Part shown: positions 36,901-47,875 of the stretch, one piece after another
Numbering within the stretch: position 1 is the first letter of the stretch
Layout: every line of letters starts with the position of its first letter
DNA from: Gossypium raimondii
Taxonomy: Eukaryota > Streptophyta > Magnoliopsida > Malvales > Malvaceae
NCBI RefSeq assembly: GCF_025698545.1
Contig: NC_068569.1
Location: 10,230,001-10,294,000 of the forward strand
Reading direction: 5' to 3'
DNA length: 64,000 nt
Made by a program: the position numbers and the translations under genes
The notes under the pieces: model-generated
Database searches by the model: none
The model's input: the letters and a program-made list of their open reading frames with translations, nothing else
Told to the model about the DNA's origin: nothing

Positions 36901-37014
36901 TAAGCATTACTATTTACTTACTTATTTTGCTGATTCTACATGCTATGCTAAAAGCTACCTGGCTGTGGTTGACAGATCCAAAGAATGAATTCTTCAGCGG
37001 GTAACACCTCGTAA
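27680..37014 (+). CDS. GC5: Golgin candidate 5 (TMF-like Golgi coiled-coil protein)
   Basis: Large coiled-coil protein of Golgi stacks, the plant counterpart of TMF; the family tethers vesicles and binds Rab6/RAB-H GTPases through its C-terminus. Coding exons: 27680..27830, 28324..29267, 29863..29934, 31323..31397, 32478..32592, 33039..33100, 33206..33253, 33966..34250, 34335..34394, 34497..34580, 34705..34770, 34847..34945, 35024..35242, 35622..35727, 35800..36020, 36187..36246, 36360..36473, 36788..36862, 36976..37014; 2895 nt, 964 aa (Arabidopsis about 956). N-terminus MAWFSGKVSLGGFPDIAGAV, then an acidic Ser/Glu-rich linker (~80-340, mostly exon 2). Heptad-rich coiled coil follows (~345-780), with ESTRPLLRQIEAMQ in the TMF region. 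A conserved C-terminal coil (~870-952) reads DEELEELRADIVDLKEMYR. Every exon keeps phase. Intron 7 has a GC donor. The start ATG is the first giving the conserved N-terminus. Confidence 0.95.
30941..30992 (+). repeat. Compound (CT)n(AC)n(TCAC)n microsatellite in GC5 intron 3
   Basis: About 15 CT units, then five AC units, then three to four TCAC units, in the 1.4-kb third intron. Likely length-variable between individuals. Confidence 0.9.
31620..31885. repeat. Dispersed repeat fragment in GC5 intron 4
   Basis: Sequence such as gccttggcactcgccaag and ggactctcgccttgacaac has the style of a common plant dispersed repeat with GCC/GGC-type words; a similar fragment is in the NPF intron (about 59090..59220). 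No coding content. Limits approximate. Confidence 0.35.
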
Positions 37015-40000
37015 GCATTTTTCTTATTATTTTTGGTGGTATTCCAAGACGCAATGTGCATAGTACAGCTGAAGTAGATATGGTTAATGCAGTGGTCATT
37101 CAAAAAATTATTGTTTTTATATTATCTTTCATTCAAGACTATGTGCTTTATCCAAACGGTTGGCTCCTGAGAGATTGAGGGAGGAGGTGCCTTTGTCAAA
37201 CACTACAATGTATTGTAGTTTGTTGTAAAGAACATGACAACTCTATTTTACCTAATTCTTTTATATATCTTTTTTCTTAATAAAGGGGATATTTTATGTG
37301 CATTATATATATAATAACTTGATTGTGCTGCATCAAGCGGGATAGGTTGAATATGATTTAGCTCATGCTGGTCCAGGCCATCTATCACAGAAATCCTGCT
37401 TCATATTTCTGTCTATAGATTAGGCCCCATGGTTTCGGAAACAACACTAAAATCAACGGGTGTAATACATACGAAAATAGTGTATTAAACATGATATATT
37501 AAAGCACAGTTAATACAAATATATTATAGGTTTCATATTTATGTTTAGGATTTTGACATTACTTCTCTGAACTTCATATTTTTATAATTGATAAAAGAAA
37601 ATAATGGTATTTGATCTGTTAGAGATAATGTAGGAAAACACTCTTCACCTCCACCTTTAAAAAAAAAAAAAAAGAAATCGCTACCAAGTTATTTTAAATG
37701 TGTATTAAAAACTAAATCAAATGCACAGGTAAAATCGTTCGACTCAAACTAGGTTTTTCTATGCATTTATCCTGCTTCGCAATATTTAAGATGATGAGCT
37801 AACGAGGAGAGAATAAATTTGAATGAAAGTTGAAGAATATGATACCTTGCTTCATATTTACAATGGCAATATTAAAAAGATTTAAAGTCCATTAAGAACC
37901 TTTCCTATGCTACCAAATAGATCTAGTTTTGAATATGATTAAAAAAGTTACAGTACATTTAAATATGATTAAGACTGAAGTGTTCAATATATGAAACACA
38001 ATTTACAAGCTGTCTCTTTCCCTAGCAAAGTACTGTTAATGTTTCCACATCATAAGCTAAACGATGCGCGGGGTAGCTTTCTCAAAATGTTCGTATTTTT
38101 TTTTTTTGGATGTACATTCCGATTATCAAAGCAACCTCCAAGTCCTAACCATAGAAAACAGGGGAAAGAAAAAGGGAGAACAGGACAGGAGCTTACTGCT
38201 TACCTTTAGAAGCGATTAGGTCCCGTTCATGTGTGTATCCACCACCTACAGTAGACAAAATTGCTGGTTAGATTTACTCGCTTTTATGATACTAATTATT
38301 CTTATATACGTGTGTGTATATATATATATGTGTGTGTGTGTGTTTGTGGGTTCAACCGATGCATTTCCCCTATAATAACAACCGGTATCAAGCCATTATC
38401 TTGCTCCCATCTCGATAAAACATGGTTTTCCTCGACAATTTTCGCTATCGTGTTATTCTTTATTCTCTGATATGTCCAGAGCTTAAAATCAGATCAATCA
38501 TTGTTCACCAACGGTGTGAATAACAGTTATTTTCCCCCATTTATCCCCTTCATTTTTTGCAAGTGTTATACCCCGACACATGCCAATAAGACAGATGGCT
38601 CTAGGTAATTGAAACCATAACAACCTCTAATTTTAAGCAATTGGAACTTTAGTCTGGTAAACCGCGCCACTTAAGTGATTTCTTTATTTCAAATCCACTT
38701 AAGTCAGGTTTACTCTCACAAATAAGAATTCACAAAGGAATTTCTCTAAGACACCGAAATAAAACGGAAGCAAACTCAGAGTGAAAGAGTAACCAAAGAA
38801 CTAAAAATAAGCCACAAGAAAATAATGTATACCCAGATCTAATGGTACAGTTTAAATTACCTCGACAATTAAGATTAAAACCTATCTAAAAGGTTTAAAT
38901 TTTATACAATATCATCCTTTAGAATTTACAATATTCATTATGATAATTCTAGTTTTATTGGAGTCTTCAATTGAATTACCGGGCCATCAAGCTTTCAAGT
39001 AAATAGATTTATCCATGTGTTCTATGAATCGTGGCAGTTCAATTGGACTAAATGAGACCCATTTAACTAGTTGACCTCCATGGGATGACTTGCGTGCATT
39101 TGTCACGGATTTTAATTTGTGACCGGTAACATTAACCGAAGGCATAACAGAATGAGCCCCATGATGCATGTCCTTCACGTATTGCATGATAACAATATTC
39201 TTTATAACAACCTATCACGTTATGCTAACAGACAAGAGAACTTCGATAATAAATACCCTCTCAATGATGAAGAAGGAATCGACATTTTTATCCCTTAAAG
39301 TTACTCTGAGCAATTATCCTCTCTTCCAACAATTACTCTATTCTCTTGTTCATCCCTAACTCTCCACCTCTTAAATTTCACCATTCACTTTTTATTCTTC
39401 TCCTTATTGCACAATTCATCAATAGTATTCTATCACGATCATATTTTCATATTTTAAATTATTTCTTAATTTTTCCGTACAGTAAGCATATCATTATAAT
39501 GTTCAAAATTACCGATATACATAACTACATGCTGAATTAATTTAGACGCACCAACTATTTTGATATTCTATTATAAAAGAAAAAAAAATTCCTGGTTTAG
39601 TTCTAAAATTAAATTGTAAAAAGAAATAAATGAAAAAGTAGTTTTCCACGTGTCAAACATGTAAAGCGGTTAAAAAGGGAAACATCTGGCACCAAAAACA
39701 AACAGATCTTCCCACTCCCTCCTTATGCACCGGTGTTGGTCTCTTTCTTCAAATTTAAACCCCCAAAAATCCAGTCGCCTTCCATCCCGGCACATTTTAG
39801 TTCTGTTTTCCATTTTTGGTTTCTCTCCTTTACCTCATTTTTAAGTTCTCAATCATTTTCTTTTTAAATCCAAGCAATCATAAAAGGAAAAAAAAAAAAA
39901 AAAGGCCATTGCCGTAGCATTTCAAAATTCAAAGCTAATAGCGAATGTTCTCATTTCTGTTTCACAGGTGTTAATATTTCTTCTTTAATCGACTTATCAT

Positions 40001-40553
40001 TTATATATATGCACCGACGTTTCTCTATCTTTAAATTCTGTAGTTATTAGAACATTCAAATGTGTCCTTTCTACGTTTCTTCTAGAATCTGTTTCTTCCT
40101 TTTTAATGTTAGAAATGGTGAGTTCTTTAAATTTTGATCTTGTAGCGAACGCTGCCATTTTTGAGCTAAATCCTCCTCTCCTTTGTTTCTCTATCATTTA
40201 TCATCTTGTTTTCTTTTTCTGTTCTTTCTCTATTGCTTGATCCTGCAAGAACGACAACGTTTCCATTAGCTTCGTTTCGGTTGTTTCAGGCGAAATATTA
40301 AGTTTCTGACAAAATCTGTTTTTTTTTTTTAAGAAAAGAAAACTGTAACTAGATCTGGAGTTTAGCAATATTTTTAGTTTCTGATTCCGTACAATTTTAT
40401 TTTCCTTTTCTTTTACCTCTCAATTGTCATTGCACATGATTTACTTATAAGCTGGGATGGATTAATTTATAATTGCTCTTTCAATTTGGTTTGCAGTTAA
40501 CATCTGAGAGTTTTGCGTTCCGTTCTGGGGAGAGTGTTTATAATAGCGTCGAA
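37015..40553. other. Intergenic region between GC5 and the SGB1-like transporter
   Basis: Holds the GC5 3' UTR (first few hundred bases) and, from about 39700, the promoter and leader of the transporter. A splice acceptor (tttgcag) at about 40497 suggests an intron in its 5' UTR. A (TA)n(TG)n microsatellite lies at ~38315..38345 and a poly-A at ~39888. A CACGTG motif occurs at ~39649. No additional gene seen. Confidence 0.5.
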
Positions 40554-43500
40554 ATGCGGGGACGACATGTCGATTCTTATTCCATGTACAAGCGTGGTAC
40601 CAGAGACCACGTAATCAATACCTATGACTATGACAAAGAACAAGGTTCAGGGGGTTCATCTTTTTTCTATTTTTACCTTAATTGGTATTAAGAAATGTTA
40701 TTTTGTATTAAATTTGGTTATATCATGAATTTATTAAGCAAAGGTTTTTACTATTAATTTGTTTCTTGGGCTGCAAGTTGTAAGTTATTAAGTTGATAAA
40801 AAAAAGGTTAGTAAACTAATCAGGAAGCAATTTATATTACCTTTTTAAAAATCATTGCAAGTTGCATGAAGTTCAAAGCTTTGGTTTTGCTTCTTTATGT
40901 TGGGTTTTTAGTACCTCAGCTATCTTCATGCATTTTGATCTATTTGGAATGACTTGAATTCCTTTTTTCTTTTTTTGCTTAATTTATATGATTTTGTATT
41001 TTCTGAATGAAAGTTGTCTTTATTAGGTACTGATAGTTTTCTGATTCTTTATGTGAGTTTTTAAGTACGATTGCTGAGTGGAGTGGGGAAAGATATTGGA
41101 AACCCGTCTTGGAAACGATCATTCCCGTATATACTCCTGGCAGCCTTATCTTCCTTCTTATTTGGTTATCATCTTGGGTATGTTCACAATTCTTTTTTTG
41201 GTATATCTAGAAATTCTGTAGACAATGAATTCTTAATGCTCGCTATTTTTAATGCAGAGTAGTTAATGAAACTCTAGAGAGTATGTCACATGACCTTGGT
41301 TTTCATGGGGATACCATGGCTGAAGGTACTGGAGCAATGAATTTGTAGCTCTCGTCTTATTTGAGAAACCACTCTTATATGTTGTCTTTTGTTGAAATCA
41401 AGGTCTGGTTGTAAGTACATGTTTAGGGGGTGCCTTTGTTGGATCGCTGTTCAGTGGTTCGATCGCAGATGGGGTTGGGCGTCGTAGGGCATTCCAGCTG
41501 TGTGCTTTACCTTTGATAATTGGATCTTCAATGAGGTAATTGCAATATTAATTTCTAGCATTTTTGTTTCGAATTTATCTCAAATAGGCCGTTCATTATG
41601 CTTTTATTTTTTAAAATCTTCCATTATGTTTAAATGCTTTTATATTTTATGATGTCTTGGAGGGTTTGTTCTGAATTTGTTTTTTTTTTAGTTAAACGAA
41701 TATTCACTAGGCCAAATTTCAGTTTAACTGATGCATTCATCTTGTTAATTTCCAGAATCATTTTGTTGAAAGTTATTGCGTCACTCCTACATTTTTCCTT
41801 TGGTTCTCATAAAGCAAATAAAATTATAGAGAATAAGTTAGGGGGTTGTTTTTGGCTTCATGCTTGCAATCTTTTAAATTGATAATTGTGTCTTCACTTT
41901 ACATACTTAAATTATATTCATTAAAAAATATATATTCTTGCAGTGCAACGGCAAAAAACCTTTGGGGCATGCTTCTAGGGAGGTTATTTGTTGGGACTGG
42001 AATGGGTATTGGCCCGCCTGTTGCAGCTCTTTACGTGGCAGAGGTATCTAAAAGACGACTAAGGTTCTATTTTTGTGTTATACTTATACTGCAAGCTTTT
42101 TCTCTTCTTTTCGTTTTTACACATATTAATGTGTTCCATGATCAGGTTTCTCCTGCTTATGTAAGAGGTACATATGGAAGCTGTAGTCAACTTGCAACAT
42201 GCTTAGGATTGATGGGTGCTCTATTTATCGGGTTCCCTGCTAAGCAAATTGAGGGTTGGTAAGAAATGATGAACGAATTAGTAGTAGCTATGATTATGGT
42301 AATCAACAAAAAGATTGTTCTATTATGTTGTTTATAGTTATTTGAAGCAAAGCAATATTTAGGATGGCACCACCACTTGCCACCACAAGATGATGTGCTT
42401 GGTTCCACATTCTCTTTTTCAAAAATAAAAGGTCATTGGAACAACATTTAAGAACTTGGATTGCGCTTTGCTGACTCATATATTAATAACATATTTTATA
42501 ACTTGATGATGTGTGCAGGTGGCGCATGTGTTTCTGGGCATCTGTTGCTCCTGCTGCTCTACTTACTGTTTTTATGGAGTTTTCTGTAGAAAGTCCCCAT
42601 TGGCTTTTCAAGGTAATTTTCTCTACCTTCATGTTCGCTGACAACAATTTTAGGTTCTTCCATTACATGGTCAGCGTCGTTAACTTTCATCTTGTCATAA
42701 AAAAAAGCGAGTTCATATTGTGTTCACATTTTATATTGTTATGTTCTCTGGAACTGCAAAAAGTTAGCTTTACATATATCAATATATCATGCATTAGCAC
42801 TATCACTTAAATAATAAGCCAGGTTTCAATTGTAATTAGATTTAAGGATCTGAAGATAAGGCCATTGTACAGTTAAGCTTCTTTTTGAAAATTTATTCAA
42901 CTGAACAGAAATTCGAGAATGCAGGAGTTTACATGTGAAGTAGATAATTAAGATCTAAGAAGTGTCTATAATGCAGGTGCTCTATGTGTTGAGATAGGAC
43001 AACAGACCTTTTTTTTTTTTTTTATAAATATAGTCTGTGAGGCTGAAATTTTAATGTGATGGATAAGGGGAGAGTAAAACATACTAACAGAAAAGCTAGG
43101 TTCATTTCTGAGCTATGGAAGCTACTATATCCTGACTTCACCTCTTCTTACCATGGGTGAATTTCACCCTATATCTATTAAGCTAGAAAAAAAAGGAAGG
43201 ATAGAAGCAGTTTTATATCCTTTCTCTTTGTTTATCTTCAATTAACTATTTTTTAAGTAGCCTCATATAAACTTTATAAACTTGCTTCAGAGAGGAAGAG
43301 GTGCTGAAGCTGAAGCTGAGTTTGAGAAACTTTTGGGAGGACCATATGTCAAGGGTGCAATGGCTGAATTGTCAAAGTCACAAAGAGGGGATGAGGCTGA
43401 TACAGTCAAGCTCTCGGAGCTATTTTATGGCCGTCATCGTAAAGGTGAACATGCTAATAATTCTCAGTATGATTTTTAAGTCAGAGTATCTGTACATTTC

Positions 43501-45489
43501 GTTCTAAATGATTACTTACGAACTTCTCCATTGCAGTTGTTTTCATGGGATCTTCCCTTTTTGCTTTACAACAGCTCTCTGGTATAAATGCTGTTTTCTA
43601 TTTCTCATCGACTGTCTTTAAAAGTGCTGGTGTACCCTCAGAGTCTGCAAACATATGTGTGGGAATTGCCAATTTGTTAGGTATAATACTTCACCAAGTA
43701 TCTACCTTGTGCATCTTGGAATGCTTCTTTAATTGTGCTGTTTATACGTCTTCAGGATCACTTTTTGCATTGGTTTCAATGGATAAACTGGGAAGGAAGG
43801 CTCTCCTCATTGCAAGTTTTTCAGGCATGGTAAAGAAGAAAAGATTTGGCTTGTCGTTTAATGTTTGGTGCATGCTAGTAGCATATATATCACATCCTAA
43901 TATGATTATATTTCCTAGCTGTTTGTGGCATTTATAATTTGGCATCTAAATGATGAATTCTGTTAGAGAAAGCATAAGCAATATTGGAATTTCTTGGACC
44001 TACAAAATTTGTATCCTTTTTTGGCAAATTTAGATGATTATGGTACATATTTTCAAAATCTTATGATGTTATGGTACATACATTTTGATTCTGAGTATCT
44101 TTATCGAGATCAAAAGCAAATTGCACAAAGGCTTCTAATTCGGCGAATTGGGCCAATTCCAATTTTGATTTATCAGTGACTTGTTTCATAGCTATTTGAG
44201 CCGCGGGTCCTACTCTGAAGATGGAAATCCCTACATTAATAGCAGGTCTTATTCCAGCATTGAAAAGATCAGCGGATAAGAATATTTGTCCATTTGTAAT
44301 GGAAATCACATTGGTGAAGCAGTCATACTTCCTTCACCCAATTGAAAACTTGATTTAGCAGCTCTTTCTGAAAGGCACGAATGCAAATAAAAAACATCTC
44401 CTGGATAAGCTTCACAACCCGGTGGTCTTCGTAATAGAATAGACATTTGGCTATAAGCCTGTTCTTGCTTGGAAAGATCATCATATTCTGTTTTAATACA
44501 ATTTATTTGATTTTTTGCTTTATGCTTTTGTGTTTCAGGCAGTGGCTATGACTATTCAGGCAACTTCAGCTAGTTCCCTAGTCTCAGGCAGCAGTGTAAT
44601 TTATCTCTCTGTTGGAGGCATGCTGTTGTAAGTTGTTAATCCTTTGAACATCAAAATGTTTCTATAGTGGGATAAGCTTATTAAACTCTTGAGGCTTTGT
44701 GTCACTTTTTGGATATTTTAAAATTCCCTTTTCATTCATTATGGTATGATGGGTACCACCTGAGAAAATCTATCTTAGCGAATGAGAGGGATATGTCTAT
44801 CTAAGCTAGTTAACTTAATCTTTCTCATTCAGTAGGTTGCCACGGTGCGTCTAAGGTGACATTATTACAGACTTTTATGAAGGCTATTTAAAGGAAACAT
44901 TTAACTTTAGCAACATCATTTTAGGGTGTGGCAGTTTCTTTACACAAACTTGATGGTGTGAGGATGCAGGTTTGTCTTGACCTTTGCTATGGGTGCTGGA
45001 CCGGTGCCTGGTCTCCTCCTATCAGAAATGTTTCCTAGTCGGGTCAGGGCTAAGGCGATGTCAATTTGCATGGCTGTCCACTGGGTAACCAGTTTTTAAC
45101 TTTTCTCCCTCTTTAACATCCTGTGGCTGGACAGGATTTTATAATTTTTATTCTTTGCTTTTGACTCTTAAATGTGCAAATAATCGCACAACCATTTCAA
45201 ATGCGTTTCTTACTAAGATGAATGGTGAACAGCCACTTGACTCTTTGATCTCTCTCTCATTTGTTTCTCTTGTTTTCCTTCCTTAACTTAGTGGTCTTTG
45301 TAACAGATGATAAATTCCTTAGTGGGTCTGTTGTTTTTGCGATTACTGGAGCTGCTTGGACCGTTAGTCCTGAATACAATTTTCGCCACCTTCTGTTTGC
45401 TGGCTGTAATATTTGTAAAGAAAAATGTGTTGGAAACTAAAGGAAAATCGCTTCAAGATATTGAAATTGCACTTCTTCCACCAGTATAG
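40554..45489 (+). CDS. SGB1: SGB1/plastidic glucose transporter-like sugar porter (MFS)
   Basis: Twelve-span sugar/H+ symporter-family protein of the pGlcT/SGB1 clade; Arabidopsis SGB1 is a Golgi hexose transporter that genetically suppresses the G-protein beta mutant. Exons: 40554..40644, 41066..41177, 41258..41325, 41403..41535, 41944..42043, 42146..42258, 42519..42612, 43291..43444, 43537..43680, 43756..43829, 44539..44627, 44970..45084, 45307..45489; 1470 nt, 489 aa (Arabidopsis about 495). Sugar-porter motifs: DGVGRRRAF after TM2, [19 protein letters not shown] in TM4, VESPHWLFK after TM6, [17 protein letters not shown] in TM7, [10 protein letters not shown] between TM8 and TM9, and [13 protein letters not shown] at the end. 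The N-terminus ([14 protein letters not shown]) is not a strong plastid transit peptide, which favours SGB1 over a true plastid carrier. Intron 10 carries plastid-derived DNA. Position beside GC5 supports the assignment. Confidence 0.93.
44085..44485 (-). other. Nuclear plastid DNA insertion (NUPT): atpA fragment in intron 10
   Basis: The minus strand encodes a degraded piece of the chloroplast ATP synthase CF1 alpha subunit. It reads [20 protein letters not shown] and LGEGSMTAS, then after a gap [32 protein letters not shown] and [10 protein letters not shown]. This matches the plastid, not the mitochondrial, alpha subunit (for example [10 protein letters not shown] and QFAELEAF). About 15-20 codons are missing near 44311 and the frame shifts there, so the copy is non-functional. 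It lies antisense to the transporter, entirely within the intron between exons ending 43829 and starting 44539. A short direct repeat (gattatggtacata-like, ~44036 and ~44068) sits at the 3' junction of the atpA homology. Confidence 0.9.
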
Positions 45490-46710
45490 AGGTTTCAATT
45501 TCTTGTAGAAAATTTTATATTCCATATATCATAGTATTAATAATGAGTTAGCAGAAATTATTTTATTTTATTATATTTGTACTATAATATAAATTGAATA
45601 TTTATTAGTACAAAAACAATAATATGTTATCATGGTAATAATAATAAAGACATAAGAAAATAATGATACTTTGCAGGAATCGATTATATTTCATCACTTA
45701 TGAATTTTTATTAATTTACAAGAGTTACAAATTTACATATTAAAACAAATAATTTATATTAATTGATTAAAATTTTAAAATCGATATTTCACATATAAAT
45801 TATAATATTAATAACTTTGAATATCAATTAAATATTCTTTTACTTAAAATCAACATTTAAATTCTTTCATAATATTTTTCGTAACAATATTAAACACAAA
45901 ATCTTTAATCAAATTTCTCCAAAATACTTTTGAAAAATACATTTTCACGTATAGCAATGCTCATATTAGTTTTAGTGGGGGAGGCTTTACAACTTGATTT
46001 CTGTCAAAAACCCACCTGAATTCTGGGCCATTGTGCAGGGAGGTGGTGAATAGGAAGTTGTTGTTGTTGAGTTCAGTGCAGTGCGGTGCAGTCATTTCTT
46101 TTGAATCAAACTTATTTCTGAATACAAATCCAAAGCTTGCTAAAAGATGTCATGGATGAAGTAATGAAATGAAACATGTTCGGATCTGCTCACTCTCCAC
46201 AGGCCCAAACAGCGTTTCCGTTTTTGTTGTTTCTTGTTGTTGAATACTGTGTGACCACATTTACCTGCTGGATATTCCTACGCACAGACATCCACATGGG
46301 TTTGAATATTTTTTACTTTTGAGATTTGGTACTGAGCCATCAAAAGGAACTGTTTGTAACATCATTTGGTTGTAACATCATTTGAGTAGAAAAAATGAGT
46401 TGGTAGTTGCTTCAGATGGCTATAGTCAAACTTGATCTCACTAGTTCCATCAGCTCTAGTGATGATCTGACTTTTTGTAAATCGGATCTGTTGGTCATGT
46501 TGGTGGATCTGTTTATAGTTGTTACCCATTTTTCAGGTAAAAGCTTTAAAAGTTTCTGCTTAGAAACATGAACACAGTGTGGCTCTTCTCTTGTGTTTAC
46601 AGAGATGAGAAGAGAATCTTAAGATCCTTAATTTGATAATTTGTAGAAAAAAATTTCATGAGTATGCACAGTCCTCTAAGTTTGATAAGCATCTTATTTA
46701 TGGTGGCTAA
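45490..46710. other. Downstream of the transporter gene
   Basis: Transporter 3' UTR, then AT-rich sequence (45540..45960) and a less AT-rich stretch (45970..46690) without a recognisable frame. The latter may be part of the degraded element that follows. Confidence 0.4.
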
Positions 46711-47067
46711 GAAGAACAGTTAGTCACTCTCGAAATCCCTCCTAATTTTCCTCAAGAATGGAGTCAACATTAATATTCTCATATCCATTTTGGAGCGGTT
46801 CGATTGGCCTTAAATTATCATGGAACTTTAGGCAAACCTGTTGTTTCCAGGATTGCACTTTTAGATTCTAGATACAAGCGCTACCAGGATGCTTGCATTG
46901 GAACTGTTGAAGCCACTCTCAGTTCAGGAACGGCCATGGTAACTCTGTTTCCTAATTTTACCATGTCCCTTCATGATACCAACCTGATGGACGCTCTCAA
47001 GGTTCAGATTCAAATCATTGGAGTTGAAATAGTTGAATCGGCGGTTACAGCAACCCTTCACTATTAG
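46711..47067 (+). pseudogene. Broken viral-type movement protein domain (endogenous pararetrovirus-like)
   Basis: One frame from 46711 to 47067 resembles the 30K-type movement protein domain found in caulimovirus-like endogenous elements of plants. Recognisable parts are a Pro-rich lead-in, HIHFGAVRLALNYHG, RIALLDSRYKRYQDACIGTV and MDALKVQIQIIGVE. An in-frame TAA at 46771 and another at 47065 interrupt it. No reverse transcriptase, coat or protease part is present nearby. It is a short dead fossil; the family call is from remembered similarity and needs a search. Confidence 0.55.
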
Positions 47068-47089
47068 ATAGTGTATAGAGTTCAAGATC

Positions 47090-47875
47090 ATGCGTTCTAG
47101 ATGAGGTTGAAAATTAATCAACGAAATAGTTAACATAGAAAAATATCATAAATAATCCTTATCTTTAATCAAACTTTCATGATAATTAATTTTAGTTACT
47201 TTCAATTACTTTTCCAGTTTTAATAAAATATTAATAAATTTCAACTCAATACTTTGGTGAGAACTACAAGTAAATATAGCATTGATTTTATTAATTTCTT
47301 CTTTTCAAAATTTATCTTGAAAATTTGATAAAATCATGAGGATCATTTGTGAAATTATTCCTTTCTTTTAGTTGACGTTAGAACAGCTGGACTAAAATGA
47401 AATAATATCACAAATGGTCCCTCAAAATTTTATCAAAATTTCAAGATAAATTCTTTAAAAAAGACAAATTTAATAAAATAAATGCCACATTTACTTGTAG
47501 TTCCAACCAATTTCTTGGCTTAAAACCTATTAATAAATATTGTATTGAAACTGAAAAAAAAAATTGAAAGTAACTGTCATGAAAATTTGATAAAACATAG
47601 GGACAAATCATAATATTATAGAAGACGGCACCCGGAGGTGCCGACTTCAAAGCTGGGTACTGCCCTTTTTTTTAAATTTTGTTTATAACTGAAAATAATT
47701 AAAATCAGTTAAATGAAAATTTGGTAAAACATAGGGACTATTTATGATATTTTTCCATTTCTAATTTGAGCCTAAAATATATATATATACATAGAAGATG
47801 GCACCGACTTTGAAAGTTGGCTACCTCAAGCGCCGATTTTAGCTATTTCGTTAATAAATTTTCAACCTAATCTAC
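47090..47875. repeat. Nested inverted repeats flanking the movement-protein fossil
   Basis: Outer pair: gaggttgaaaattaatcaac near 47102 matches the reverse complement of ttaataaattttcaacc near 47853, and 'cgaaatagtta' is likewise inverted. Inner pair: 47135..47375 (aatatcataaataatcc, agttactttcaatt, gaactacaagtaaata, atttatcttgaaaatttgat) is the inverse of 47400..47620. A second half-copy of the arm end lies at 47700..47760, and 'atagaag(a/g)ggcacc' occurs twice (47619 and 47790). Together they could fold into long hairpins. No coding. Confidence 0.7.

Noticed and set aside
40973-41065. Possible additional exon between transporter exons 1 and 2
   Set aside because: Direct joining of 40644 to 41066 gives the family-like sequence [16 protein letters not shown], so no extra exon is needed.
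44061-44309. 82-codon minus-strand frame as an independent gene
   Set aside because: It is part of the plastid atpA fragment inside an intron, with a frameshifting deletion and no start or promoter context.
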